A stretch of DNA of 64,000 nt from Aliivibrio sifiae (GTDB lineage: Bacteria > Pseudomonadota > Gammaproteobacteria > Enterobacterales > Vibrionaceae), in the NCBI RefSeq assembly GCF_002954715.1, contig NZ_MSCP01000002.1, forward strand, positions 1,435,569 to 1,499,568, in the 5' to 3' direction. The notes below the pieces were generated by a model. That model searched no databases. It saw only the letters and a program-made list of their open reading frames with translations, and was not told the origin of the DNA. This document shows, one piece after another, positions 36,390-46,007 of the stretch (position 1 is the stretch's first letter; each line of letters starts with the position of its first letter). The position numbers and the translations under genes are program-made.

Positions 36390-38241
36390 ATTCTACTTCC
36401 TCTTTTCCTTGTTCTGATTCTTGTTGTTCATCATCACTTGGTTTTGGATTCCAAAACGCCGAGGCTATCATGCCCCACATCGCCATCATATTATTAATAA
36501 TCCAAAACGTATTTAGCACTAAACCACCAAACGAGTAACTTCCATATGTTCCTGTTGAGTAGCCAGTCCACGCATAAATTAAGCTAAATAAGCTCAAGCC
36601 AAATACCGCCATTTGAGGAATAACCAGCTTAAAGAAGGTTCCGTTTTGTCTCTCTTTAGGTGTCGTAGGAAAACTGATTTTCTTCCCTCTTAATACTGTC
36701 CAAAGTGCTTTAAAATTAACAGGGAAGAAGGAAAGGAAGTTTGTCTTCCCTTTGTAACCAGCTACCCCCCAAGTCCCCACCATCATTGCGAGCTCAGCAG
36801 TAAGAACAAAAGGTAAGAAGTGCATATAAAAAGTGACATCATAAGCACTGACAGGGGCGATGCTCGTTAAGAAATAGACGATTGGGCATAATAAGAAAAT
36901 AATGTTCCACACAGCAGATAAGTTCGACCAAAAGCTTGCACCATACATTAGCTTTTGCTTTAAGCTCATCCCTTTCCTAAATAAAGGGTTATCATTCATA
37001 AAGATATCGATAGACCCGCCAGAATATTTAAACCGTTGCACAGTCCATGTTTGTAAGTCTTGTGGAGACAACATTTTACTTTCAACTTCAGGATGCATGA
37101 CTGAACGCCAATTCCTTTCTGAATCAGAATGCAGAACTAACGAGGTATACAGGTCTTCTGATACGTGGAATTTATAAGGAGTAAATTCGGTATCAATAAA
37201 AATCTCTTGCTTTAGATTGTCAGAAACGTCTTTATCTACTGATTTTTCTTTGGTCATCTTTCTGATTTGTTTTTCTATTTCAGATTGTTCTTTTACTATT
37301 TGTTCGCTGTAACTACGAAGTGCGGCTTCCATAACAGCTTCACGTCGGTGAATAGAACCTGCGCCACAACAAAATGAAGCATTTGCCCAATTTCTACGAC
37401 GCTGAATGACGTCGTAAAACATTTGAGGATCATTAACAAAAGGATCATCCCCTAACGTAACTGGACCATAAAACTTCTCAATACCTCTCCCTATTTTTCC
37501 TGAAAACGAACCAAATTTACGAGTTAAAAAGGCTGGTAATCGCTCTCCTTCAGGAATATCAAAGAACCATTGCGGTGTCTGGACCCAAGCAACATCAGGA
37601 TCTCTAAAGTAACCCAATGTATGCTCTAAAATTGTAGAGAACGGGCGTGTATCAGCATCGCAAATAACAACAAAGTCGCCATAAGTTTGTTCCATCGCAT
37701 TACGTAAATTACCTGCTTTAAAGCCTGTATTTCCTTCACGAGTGATATAGCCGATGTTCATTTCTTTGGCTAGCTCTGCCATCGTTTCACGCTTACCATC
37801 ATCAAGAATGAAAATATTGATATCAATATCGTATGGGTAAGTCACTTTCTGAGCATCTAAAATACTCAGTTTCACTAATTCAGGCTCTTCGTCGTATGAC
37901 GGAAAAAATACATCAACACTGATGGGTCTATCTTCTTCCGTATCTAGCACACACTCTTTAATCTTATGCGGTGGCTCTCGCTTCGGCTCATCCTTTGTTT
38001 TCCATAAATTAAAGGTAAACAATAATGATCCAATAAATGCACAAGACTCAGCAAAAGCCAAAGGAAGTGAAAACCATAATGCATCATAATTAAGAGCGAA
38101 ACTCCAACGCCACCATAAATACCAAATGCCAAGCGTCAGATTACACGTTGCTAAATATTGGTACATTAGCTCTCTTGAGTGACTATGGGGGACAGGTTCT
38201 GGTGGTTTTCGATGTTCGAATTTCTTAAAATAAAAATCCAT
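36379..38241 (-). CDS. Cellulose-synthase-like GT2 processive glycosyltransferase
   Basis: 620 residues. Two N-terminal membrane helices (about 28-75) precede a cytoplasmic GT2 domain with FFPSYDEEPELVKLS, FILDDGKR, the DAD metal motif (VICDADTRPF) and SEDLYTS in place of the usual TED. About four C-terminal membrane helices follow. The motif normally QxxRW reads QRFKY, so both the Arg and Trp are substituted. The layout is that of an inner-membrane synthase that polymerises and translocates a beta-glycan. No PilZ domain is visible. It leads the operon with three DUF3131 genes; the GH16 gene elsewhere hints at a beta-1,3/1,4 product, which is inference. Confidence 0.88.
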   Translation of the reverse strand: MDFYFKKFEHRKPPEPVPHSHSRELMYQYLATCNLTLGIWYLWWRWSFALNYDALWFSLPLAFAESCAFIGSLLFTFNLWKTKDEPKREPPHKIKECVLDTEEDRPISVDVFFPSYDEEPELVKLSILDAQKVTYPYDIDINIFILDDGKRETMAELAKEMNIGYITREGNTGFKAGNLRNAMEQTYGDFVVICDADTRPFSTILEHTLGYFRDPDVAWVQTPQWFFDIPEGERLPAFLTRKFGSFSGKIGRGIEKFYGPVTLGDDPFVNDPQMFYDVIQRRRNWANASFCCGAGSIHRREAVMEAALRSYSEQIVKEQSEIEKQIRKMTKEKSVDKDVSDNLKQEIFIDTEFTPYKFHVSEDLYTSLVLHSDSERNWRSVMHPEVESKMLSPQDLQTWTVQRFKYSGGSIDIFMNDNPLFRKGMSLKQKLMYGASFWSNLSAVWNIIFLLCPIVYFLTSIAPVSAYDVTFYMHFLPFVLTAELAMMVGTWGVAGYKGKTNFLSFFPVNFKALWTVLRGKKISFPTTPKERQNGTFFKLVIPQMAVFGLSLFSLIYAWTGYSTGTYGSYSFGGLVLNTFWIINNMMAMWGMIASAFWNPKPSDDEQQESEQGKEEVEYGI

Positions 38242-38310
38242 TTAATCACTCCAAAATGAGGCAGATGAAATCGAATTCCATCATTAGAATTCATTGTTTT
38301 CATAAAAAAT

Positions 38311-38322
38311 AACTTAGGATAC
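38311..38322 (-). promoter_or_regulatory. -10-like element GTATCCTAAGTT upstream of exopolysaccharide operon
   Basis: Minus-strand GTATCCTAAGTT lies 70 nt before the GT2 ATG. TTACCTTT begins 21 nt before the TCC, the same offset as TTACGAA at the 16.8 kb promoters. Confidence 0.5.
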
Positions 38323-38361
38323 AAAGAGCAAAAAAGGTAATTAAAACAGTATTTTTTTCAA

Positions 38362-39960
38362 TTATGCGAGAACCAATTGTTTTTCTCTTTCTACTTGCTT
38401 TAAAGACCAATGAACCATCTTGGTAAACTCCTGTGGCTTACTGATGTAATATCCTTGAATATAATCACAACCAAGTTCTTTAAGTTCATGAAATAATTCT
38501 TTGTCTTCAACCCCTTCAGCAACCACGTTGCAACCTAAGCTATGAGCAAGATAAATCGTAGACGCAACAATGGCGTAGTCACTATTACCAATCGACATAT
38601 TACGAATGAAAGACTGATCAATTTTGATTTGATTAAATGAAAGAACTCTAAGAAGTGATAGTGAAGAATAACCCGTACCAAAATCATCAATACTAATATA
38701 AAAACCAAGTTCTGATAATTTTGAAAGCATTAGGTAAGCTGAATCAACATCTGTCATTAGCGCACTTTCGGTGACTTCTAAAATCACATCTGATGGGTGC
38801 AATTTTTGACTGCGTACTAAAGTAAATAGCTGATCGTAAAGATCATCATCATGCAGATCTAACGTGGATACATTTATATGAACTTGTGGGTGTAAATTTT
38901 CTCTTTTAAAACCAGCGATATCATGAGTTACTTGGTTTACCACCCACCGAGTTATCCCTTTGATATAGTTATTATTCTCTGCGACTTTAATAAACTTATC
39001 TGGCGGGATCATTGTTCCATCTTCTTGCGGCCATCGTATCAAAGCTTCATAACCATGAATGGTTTTATCAATGCTATTTACTATAGGCTGGTAATGCAGT
39101 TCAAATTCATTATTAGGAATGGCATAAATTAATTTATTTAAAATTTCAACTTCTTCATGGATAGATTTCGTATAAGTACTACGATAAAAATCGATGATTA
39201 AACCTAATTTTTTTGCTTTGTAACAAGCAATATCTGCTTGCTTAACAATCTCTTCTACCGTCGTTATTTTCGACGTAGAAATAACACACCCCATGATAGG
39301 CTGTAAGAGAAAATGTTGTTCATTCATTAAGATAGGTGACATCAACGCATCATGCATCTCAGTTGCAATATGTGTCAGTTCATCTTTACTTGTTGAATAA
39401 CTAATAATGATAATTTCGCGATTATCATGAAAGAAATCTAAATGTTTATTTTTTAGCGTCTTCTTTAAGATAAGCACTGCATGTGATACTACTTTCCCAA
39501 AAATTCTATCTGTAGAAGAATCAATGAGTTTCTTGTTATTATTAATCTTAATTTTAATAAAACTAAATGGGACGCCTAATTCTATTTTACTTGATAATGA
39601 TTTGGTATAAGTAACACTCTTATTCCCTGAAACTAAAATTCCATAGCTATTGTTAATTTTCTTTATTATTAAAAAATGATTAAGTAGACGGCTTATTATC
39701 CATAATATCATTACTAGTGTTTGCGTTGCAATAGTCGATATTACTAATACGGCTGTACCAGAATGATCAACAAAGCCATGCTTTATAAAATAACCTTCAA
39801 TGTATAAAAAACCACAAAAATAAAAAGTAAAAATAATTGATAAATATGTTTTTATACGCTTAAAATTGTGGAACCCTATTCTTTTGATTAGAAGCATAGA
39901 ATAAAGTAGTGCCAATATATTAAAAACAGTTAACACATTAAAAACTATATTAATATCCAT
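38362..39960 (-). CDS. Membrane EAL-domain c-di-GMP phosphodiesterase with degenerate GGDEF
   Basis: 532 residues. Three N-terminal membrane helices (about 3-100), a GGDEF-like domain (about 125-265) whose active-site loop reads HDNRE and so cannot make c-di-GMP, then an EAL domain (about 275-520) with every catalytic landmark: YEALIRW, HINVST, LEVTESA, DDFGTGYSS, IKIDQSF, GVED and QGYYISKP. It should hydrolyse c-di-GMP at the inner membrane. It begins 30 nt after the rpoQ stop on the same strand, so the two are probably co-transcribed. Confidence 0.92.
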   Translation of the reverse strand: MDINIVFNVLTVFNILALLYSMLLIKRIGFHNFKRIKTYLSIIFTFYFCGFLYIEGYFIKHGFVDHSGTAVLVISTIATQTLVMILWIISRLLNHFLIIKKINNSYGILVSGNKSVTYTKSLSSKIELGVPFSFIKIKINNNKKLIDSSTDRIFGKVVSHAVLILKKTLKNKHLDFFHDNREIIIISYSTSKDELTHIATEMHDALMSPILMNEQHFLLQPIMGCVISTSKITTVEEIVKQADIACYKAKKLGLIIDFYRSTYTKSIHEEVEILNKLIYAIPNNEFELHYQPIVNSIDKTIHGYEALIRWPQEDGTMIPPDKFIKVAENNNYIKGITRWVVNQVTHDIAGFKRENLHPQVHINVSTLDLHDDDLYDQLFTLVRSQKLHPSDVILEVTESALMTDVDSAYLMLSKLSELGFYISIDDFGTGYSSLSLLRVLSFNQIKIDQSFIRNMSIGNSDYAIVASTIYLAHSLGCNVVAEGVEDKELFHELKELGCDYIQGYYISKPQEFTKMVHWSLKQVEREKQLVLA

Positions 39961-39990
39961 ATAGAGTCCCTCAATGTTAAAACAAAGCTA

Positions 39991-40872
39991 TTACCCTAAT
40001 GCGGATTCTAAATTTAGATTATTAGTTGAAAATATAGTATTTAACTTAATTAACGTTTCTGATTGTATCTGTCTAACTCGTTCTTTTGATAAATCAAGAG
40101 CATGACCTAATTCTTCAAGTGTTTGAATATCATGACCAAATAACCCATAACGATTAATTATAATTTGCTTCTCTCTCCCTTGTAGAGAGTTAATCCAAGA
40201 TGACAGATTCTCTTCTAAGTTCAGTTTAGAAAGAAACTCATCTGGATCTTTTGTATTATCATTAATGCATAAATCAACAAGAATCGATGACTTATCTTCA
40301 ATTAAAGCAGAACGAAACGTTGTAGAGGAAGGAACTAAACCCATGATTTTATTAACTTTAGATTCATCTTTTTCACAATACGAAGAAATATCACTGATTG
40401 ATGGTTCTTTTTTGAGCGATTTAGTTAACTCTCGAGCAGCTCTCAAGTAAACGTTCAATTCTTTAGTAATGTGTACAGGTAAACGTACCGTTCTTGAGTG
40501 ATTAAATAGAGCACTTTCAATCGATTCTTTTATCCACCAAACGGCATAAGTAGAAAAACGATAACCTAATTCAGGATCAAATTTATCAATCGCTTTCATT
40601 AGCCCTAAATTGCCTTCTTCAATAATATCAAGTGGAGACAAGTCTGTTTGATTTCTATTTCTATATTTATTTGATATCTTAACCACAAGTCTCAAATTGG
40701 ATTCAATCAACTTGTTTCTTGATTTCATACAACCAGATTTATAAGAACGGCTATAGCTAACCTCTTCTTTAGCGGTAAGAAGTTGATATTTATTTATTTC
40801 TTTTAAATATAATGAATATGAATCTAAACTTCCGTTTTCAGTATTTTTTGTCTCTTTATTTGAACGAATCAT
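39991..40872 (-). CDS. rpoQ: RpoS-like alternative sigma factor, probable RpoQ
   Basis: 293 residues with sigma-70 family regions: 1.2 (DSYSLYLKEI), 2.1-2.4 with the core-binding and -10 recognition stretch (LIESNLRLVVKISNKY, DIIEEGNLGLMKAIDKFD, STYAVWWIKESIESAL), region 3 (VRLPVHITKELN) and region 4 with a helix-turn-helix (LEELGHALDLSKERVRQI). Length, RpoS likeness and position near syp match RpoQ of Aliivibrio, which is under quorum-sensing control by LitR and affects motility and luminescence; that is recalled knowledge. AAGGATAAC precedes the ATG. It lies upstream of an EAL phosphodiesterase gene. It is the leading candidate to read the shared TCCTATGCT elements. Confidence 0.85.
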   Translation of the reverse strand: MIRSNKETKNTENGSLDSYSLYLKEINKYQLLTAKEEVSYSRSYKSGCMKSRNKLIESNLRLVVKISNKYRNRNQTDLSPLDIIEEGNLGLMKAIDKFDPELGYRFSTYAVWWIKESIESALFNHSRTVRLPVHITKELNVYLRAARELTKSLKKEPSISDISSYCEKDESKVNKIMGLVPSSTTFRSALIEDKSSILVDLCINDNTKDPDEFLSKLNLEENLSSWINSLQGREKQIIINRYGLFGHDIQTLEELGHALDLSKERVRQIQSETLIKLNTIFSTNNLNLESALG

Positions 40873-41127
40873 AAGTTATCCTTTACCTAGCAAACGTAAT
40901 ATTATTTTTCCGGCTGTATATTCAGCGGTATAAATAAACTATGGTTCAAATACGATTAACACACAATACTGTAACATGAATTTTACGTTCTAAATAAAAG
41001 TTATGAGATACTCATCACGAATAAATGAGCAAGATTATCAAATTTAAGACGTCAGGATATTGACACCGCATAAAATATACTTTAATGACAATAGAGACAA
41101 TAATTTAAGATTAATAATTAATTCCGT
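40873..41127 (-). promoter_or_regulatory. rpoQ leader region with short palindrome
   Basis: About 255 nt upstream of rpoQ contain no gene. An inverted repeat ATGAG-ATA-CTCAT lies at 41003-41015, with another ATGAG about 20 nt on, and GATAATC nearby resembles part of a LuxR/LitR half-site. These are candidate operators only. No TCCTATGCT element is seen here, in contrast to the other leaders. Confidence 0.3.
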
Positions 41128-41424
41128 TTAAAATATAAAATTAACAATAAATGTCATTATATTCGTCTGTTTATTATCATGATGAGCAGTAAACTGTCCT
41201 GAATTATTTTCTTTATCTCCTATTAACTCCATGATTTGCCACTCCGTATTAATTGATACTTTTGTAGTTAAGTCATAGCGCAGTCCAGAGGTAACGCTGT
41301 AATTCTCTCTCCATCCATAGCTTTCGATAATCGCTTTTGCTCTTACTGAAAACGAAACAGAAAAAGATAATAAAATCAGTAATAAAATTAAGTATTGCGA
41401 TATAAATAGCTCAGCATTTTTCAC
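41128..41424 (-). CDS. Small exported protein with beta-barrel-like C-terminus
   Basis: About 98 residues. GTG at 41424 is preferred (AAGG 9 nt upstream) over GTG at 41433. The signal peptide ends near VRA|KA. The rest reads like the last strands of an outer-membrane porin: [17 protein letters not shown], a polar turn, then [11 protein letters not shown] ending in Phe. At this size it cannot form a normal barrel, so it is either a remnant of a longer porin or a small stand-alone protein. It lies between rpoQ and a divergent hybrid kinase. Confidence 0.6.
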   Translation of the reverse strand: MKNAELFISQYLILLLILLSFSVSFSVRAKAIIESYGWRENYSVTSGLRYDLTTKVSINTEWQIMELIGDKENNSGQFTAHHDNKQTNIMTFIVNFIF

Positions 41425-41449
41425 ACAAACCACTACCTTTTTTTATTTA

Positions 41450-41461
41450 ATATCCTATGCT
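41450..41461 (+). promoter_or_regulatory. -10-like element ATATCCTATGCT upstream of hybrid kinase
   Basis: ATATCCTATGCT lies 48 nt before the kinase ATG, the best match to the shared consensus. CTACCTTT begins about 20 nt before the TCC, like TTACCTTT in the GT2 leader. Confidence 0.52.
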
Positions 41462-41509
41462 CTTAATATAGGTCAGGACGAATGGCTTTTTCAAACAAGG
41501 ATTGTTTTT

Positions 41510-44197
41510 ATGTCATTAATGAATAGGTTTTCGCTAAAATCAAGGCTGTTAACCTTGGTGATTCTCCCTTTAATTATCTTATTTTCTTTATCTACAAAAG
41601 AAATAAAAGTACAACTGCAAAACTTAACAGCCCTTGATGCTATCAATGAACGCTTACTATTTAATGAAGCTTTATCGGCTTACATTACAGCCATGCATAA
41701 TCTGCGTTTAAATTCATTATATGAGAATAATAATGACATCGAAAAATCATCGTCAAAAATAGCGCTGAAGTTATTGCAAGCCAATATAAATGAAAATAAC
41801 AATCCTGAATTGGGTAGGTCTGTCAGTGAACTTATTGAAATAAACGCTGAAATAGGTACGTTTTCCTCAAGTAATATTGAAGAGTGGTCAAGCTGGGTTT
41901 CTGACGTATTAAATAGAATATATTCTTTAGAAAACTCCGAAAATCTTCAGACCTACATCGAAGAAATAGATCAAAAGCAACAGGTTATCTTACAGCTTCA
42001 ATGGTTAAGTTACTGGGCTACACAAGAAAACTGGTATATCAACCTTGATGTAAATACCCCAGATCAGAAATATCACGATGAACTGCACTCTCTTTTTTAT
42101 CGTCAAGAGTTATACGTTAATCAATTTATCTCTATGAATGCCAATCCTATAGATATCGAGTTATTACTAAAAACATTCACCAATGATAGCTTTACTATCA
42201 GTATGCAATTTCGCAATGATGTCATAAAAAACAAAGCTAAAAACTATTCACTTCAAAATATCAACTCAAGCATACAAGCGCTTCATCATCGCCTTCTATT
42301 GATCCAATCAGTAACGAAAGTATTAACTAATGACCTAAAAACAGATCTTAAAAACCAATTGAAAAAGATTCATTATTCTATTTTGTTTTCTATTAGCTTT
42401 TTGATTTTGTCATTACTCATTATTTCTTACCTAGGCATTTCATTATCAAAACGTATTATTTTTTATTTAAATACCATTACGCAGTCTATGGCCACAATTG
42501 AAAGAAATCATGATTACAGCATTCAAATCAAAATAGATGGAAAAGATGAACTTTCCTTATTTTCTAAAAATATCAATATGTTAATTTCAGAAAGAGCCAT
42601 AAATGAAGAAAAAATCATTGGTGCTAAAGAAGAGGCAGAACAAGCTAACTTAGCAAAGAGTTCTTTTTTAGCAAATATGTCACACGAAATAAGAACACCA
42701 TTAAATGGCATAATTGGTATGTCCGGTATTTTATCAGAAACGAAATTGTCCCCCATTCAACATGATTATCTCAACACCATTGAAACCTCGTCTCAAACGT
42801 TATTAATTCTAATTAATGACATTCTGGATATATCTAAAATTGAAGCTGGTAACTTAGCCTTACATGTTCACAGCACAAATGTTAGAGAGCTTATTTTTGA
42901 TACCATTTCTATTAGTGTCACTAAAGCCACAGAAAAAAATCTAGCCATCAATGTCGAAATAGCCCCTAATTTACCCCGCTATTTAATGCTAGATGATCAT
43001 CGTATAAAACAAATCCTGACGAACTTAGCTTCTAATGCGATTAAATTTACACATGAAGGACACATCACTATAAAAGCTGATTTTATAGCAACAACTCAGA
43101 ATAGAGGGTTAATCACTCTTTCGGTATCAGACTCGGGTATAGGAATAAACAAAGATGCTCAAGAGAAAATATTTGACCCGTTTACTCAAGAAGATAATTC
43201 AATCACCCGCCAATATGGCGGCACAGGTCTTGGGCTAGCAATCACCCAACAATTGATAGAGTTGATGGGGAGTCAGTTAAAACTAACATCTGAAAAACAT
43301 AAAGGCAGTCACTTTTCTTTTACTATTGAAACCGAAATAGTTCATGAAAATACTTTACGACTAAAAGAATTAGAACAGACATCGATCATTTTAGTCGGCA
43401 ATAATTCAAACTTTGCAAATGCAATAATTGAAGAATTAAAATATCAAAAACTATTTAAATCAATAGCGGTAGATTCTATCGATGACATTGTTTTATTTGA
43501 TAATGAACAAGCGATTATCCTTTATTGCATCGATGACTGTGTCAATATGTGTTGTAAAAATAAGCTGTTAAAACTTCGTAATAAGTACACTGCAACACCT
43601 ATCGTTTTAATTCAAAATCATCAAAATAGAGCAACCAATTTTGAATCCATTATCGACGGATTGGTAACGTACCCTTTACTCGGTTACCGCTTTACCAAAA
43701 CATTAACTAACTCGCTAACTTTCCATTCAGAAAACATATCGACACTAATAGTTGATGTTCAAGAAAAATCAGCTCAACAACACACTGACAGTAACCATCA
43801 TTATGAGGGTGAGAATATCAAAGAACATATTTTAATTGTTGAAGATAACTTGGTAAATCAAAAGGTTGCTTCATTATTTTTAAATAGCTCAGGGTACACC
43901 TTTGATATCGCAAATAACGGACAAGAGGCCATCGATAAATTTACAGAAAGTGACATCTATAACTTAATATTGATGGATTGCATGATGCCAATTAAAGATG
44001 GATTTTCAGCCACTAAAGAAATAAGAGAAGTTGAAAGAAAACAAAATAGAAAGAAAACCCCTATCATTGCACTTACCGCTAGCGTGCTTGATCAAGATAT
44101 CTCTAAATGCTACGAATCAGGAATGGATGACTATGTTGCTAAGCCGTTCAAAAAAGAAGTCTTATTAGAAAAAATAACAAAAATAAAAACAGGATAA
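41510..44197 (+). CDS. Hybrid sensor histidine kinase without Hpt domain
   Basis: 895 residues. Membrane helices at about 12-28 and 297-319 enclose a large helical periplasmic sensor region. A HAMP-like linker, HisKA with the intact [10 protein letters not shown] (His about 391), HATPase_c with N-box [16 protein letters not shown] and GGTGLGLAI, a degenerate receiver-like stretch (about 625-730) and a canonical C-terminal receiver follow (VEDN, Asp about 822 in [15 protein letters not shown]). It has no Hpt domain, so its phosphate must leave through a separate Hpt protein. SypF, an Hpt-only protein 10 kb downstream, and the Hpt protein at 5.4 kb are candidates. AAGGA precedes the ATG. Confidence 0.93.
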   Translation: MSLMNRFSLKSRLLTLVILPLIILFSLSTKEIKVQLQNLTALDAINERLLFNEALSAYITAMHNLRLNSLYENNNDIEKSSSKIALKLLQANINENNNPELGRSVSELIEINAEIGTFSSSNIEEWSSWVSDVLNRIYSLENSENLQTYIEEIDQKQQVILQLQWLSYWATQENWYINLDVNTPDQKYHDELHSLFYRQELYVNQFISMNANPIDIELLLKTFTNDSFTISMQFRNDVIKNKAKNYSLQNINSSIQALHHRLLLIQSVTKVLTNDLKTDLKNQLKKIHYSILFSISFLILSLLIISYLGISLSKRIIFYLNTITQSMATIERNHDYSIQIKIDGKDELSLFSKNINMLISERAINEEKIIGAKEEAEQANLAKSSFLANMSHEIRTPLNGIIGMSGILSETKLSPIQHDYLNTIETSSQTLLILINDILDISKIEAGNLALHVHSTNVRELIFDTISISVTKATEKNLAINVEIAPNLPRYLMLDDHRIKQILTNLASNAIKFTHEGHITIKADFIATTQNRGLITLSVSDSGIGINKDAQEKIFDPFTQEDNSITRQYGGTGLGLAITQQLIELMGSQLKLTSEKHKGSHFSFTIETEIVHENTLRLKELEQTSIILVGNNSNFANAIIEELKYQKLFKSIAVDSIDDIVLFDNEQAIILYCIDDCVNMCCKNKLLKLRNKYTATPIVLIQNHQNRATNFESIIDGLVTYPLLGYRFTKTLTNSLTFHSENISTLIVDVQEKSAQQHTDSNHHYEGENIKEHILIVEDNLVNQKVASLFLNSSGYTFDIANNGQEAIDKFTESDIYNLILMDCMMPIKDGFSATKEIREVERKQNRKKTPIIALTASVLDQDISKCYESGMDDYVAKPFKKEVLLEKITKIKTG

Positions 44198-44201
44198 GAT
44201 T

Positions 44202-45953
44202 ATGAATTTATTAAAAAATATAGAGCAAAAAAAGAAGATAGAGCAATTCAATATACTCATTGTAGATGATTGTCGCGTATCATCTTTATCACTTTCAAAA
44301 CTTCTTATGCTACTAGGTTTTAAATCAATAAGTTACGCACACTCTTATCAACAAGCTCTGCAGATGTGTGCTAAAAAACATTATTCTTTACTATTTATTG
44401 ATTACCACTTAGAACAGATATTAAATGGTTCTGAACTTTATGATTTATTGAAAGAAAAAGGCTTTATTCAACCTTATACAAGGGTAATAACCATTTCTGG
44501 CGACAATACCACTCAAACAGTGCTTAGCACTCTTTCAAAAGGAAATGGCGACTATCTTTGTAAACCAATAAGTCAATCTATCCTTAGCTATAAAATGGCA
44601 GACGCATACCAAGAGTTTCAAATTTTTAAACATCTCTATTTTTTAAAAAAAGAAGGGAACAACCTCGAAGCTCTTAAAGAAAAAACCACCTATTTAGCGA
44701 AAACTAAAAACCTTAATGAATTAGACCTTTTCTTGTTTGATCTTTTCCTGCCAGATAATAAAGAAGAGTTAATCAAACTGTGCCAGCAGCCAGAATTTGT
44801 TAATCGACGTAATTATATCTTGGTAAAATTACAGCTAGAAGCTGAGCTTCACCTGACAAGCACAGATGAATTAATACAAAAAACAGACTCCCTTTGTCGC
44901 AAGCATCCTTTATTTGCTTCTGCTTTTGATTTTTTAAGCTCATTACAGATCCAGCAATTACGTTATGAAGATGCTTTATTTTCTGCACATGCGGCTTTAG
45001 AACTCACGCCAAGCGTACCATCAAGGGCTTTGAAAACATTAAAATTAGCACTCAATTGTAATAATAAAAGCTACTTTCTTAAATCCTCACATTTATTGGC
45101 AAACCACTTACCTATAGCAGATCAAAACTGGTGTTCATACGTAGCAGAATGCTTTAGTTACTTCGGTGAATATATTCAAAATTGCCAATCTGAAAGTGAT
45201 AAAAAACAACTACTTCTTGAACAAAAGAACTTCGTTCGCCGCTCTGAATACCGTTTAACTGAAACACAGAAAAAACAACTAAGCATTTTATTTAGTTTCA
45301 GTGAATGCAAACAACTAATTAAAGAAGGGGATATTGTTAAAGCAAAGCAAATAACCTTAAAAGTCACTCAACCTTACTTTGATAATTTACATAGATTAAA
45401 CTCAGTCGTTCTCATCGAGCTATTATATTTATTATCATTTTTTGGCGAACTATGGTTACTCGAAAAAGTAAATTCTGTAATTAAAACAAAACATCAATTT
45501 AATGATTATTGCCTTGATTACTTAAAAGTACTTAAAAATGATACTCAATTGAAAGAATCGATGCTGATATTGTCATACACTATAAACCAAGTTGATAGTC
45601 TTTATAATAATGCACTGCCCATCAATGAGTTACACGAAAAGTTAGATCGCTATCAGAAGGCATTTGTGCAATTCCCTTATTCTTCTGAATTAAGTATTGG
45701 CCTCTTAGAATGCTACATTGCTTTAAGTATGGATAATCCCGCTAAAATAAGTACGATGGTATCATTAATTCAAAATATGCCTCTGTCTCAACATTTAATG
45801 GAAAGAAGAGACACAATATTGAAGAAATTACATGCTAATGAGAATTTTATCGAAGAAAGAAACTCTGAATTATGTGGTTCTACATTTATCAAAAAAATCG
45901 AATTAAAAGAACCTAACTCATCCTCCCCAGAACTTCCAACAAAACAAGTATAA
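44202..45953 (+). CDS. Response regulator with long helical (TPR-like) C-terminal region
   Basis: 583 residues. The receiver (about 15-135) has LIVDDCRVSS, the phospho-acceptor in LLFIDYHLEQ (Asp about 68) and CKPIS. About 440 residues of amphipathic helix pairs follow, including a stretch like a TPR unit (QLRYEDALFSAHAALELTPS). There is no DNA-binding or enzymatic output domain, so it likely acts by protein contact. It starts 5 nt after the hybrid kinase, its obvious partner, with AGGATAAG upstream. I cannot name the family, although receiver-TPR proteins occur in Vibrionaceae. Confidence 0.82.
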   Translation: MNLLKNIEQKKKIEQFNILIVDDCRVSSLSLSKLLMLLGFKSISYAHSYQQALQMCAKKHYSLLFIDYHLEQILNGSELYDLLKEKGFIQPYTRVITISGDNTTQTVLSTLSKGNGDYLCKPISQSILSYKMADAYQEFQIFKHLYFLKKEGNNLEALKEKTTYLAKTKNLNELDLFLFDLFLPDNKEELIKLCQQPEFVNRRNYILVKLQLEAELHLTSTDELIQKTDSLCRKHPLFASAFDFLSSLQIQQLRYEDALFSAHAALELTPSVPSRALKTLKLALNCNNKSYFLKSSHLLANHLPIADQNWCSYVAECFSYFGEYIQNCQSESDKKQLLLEQKNFVRRSEYRLTETQKKQLSILFSFSECKQLIKEGDIVKAKQITLKVTQPYFDNLHRLNSVVLIELLYLLSFFGELWLLEKVNSVIKTKHQFNDYCLDYLKVLKNDTQLKESMLILSYTINQVDSLYNNALPINELHEKLDRYQKAFVQFPYSSELSIGLLECYIALSMDNPAKISTMVSLIQNMPLSQHLMERRDTILKKLHANENFIEERNSELCGSTFIKKIELKEPNSSSPELPTKQV

Positions 45954-45959
45954 TGATAG

Positions 45960-45994
45960 TTCCCCCACTTTCTTATGAATTAAAAGTGGGGGAA
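45960..45994. terminator. Bidirectional hairpin terminator between convergent genes
   Basis: TTCCCCCACTT pairs perfectly with AAGTGGGGGAA across a 13-base loop. It lies just after the receiver-TPR gene and just before the end of the convergent lipoprotein gene. Flanking T tracts are short. Confidence 0.75.
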
Positions 45995-46007
45995 TTACTA
46001 GCACCCA

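Noticed and set aside
41050-41065. Minus-strand AATATCCTGACG upstream of rpoQ as a self-regulating element
   Set aside because: It departs from the consensus right after TCCT, so it does not support autoregulation.
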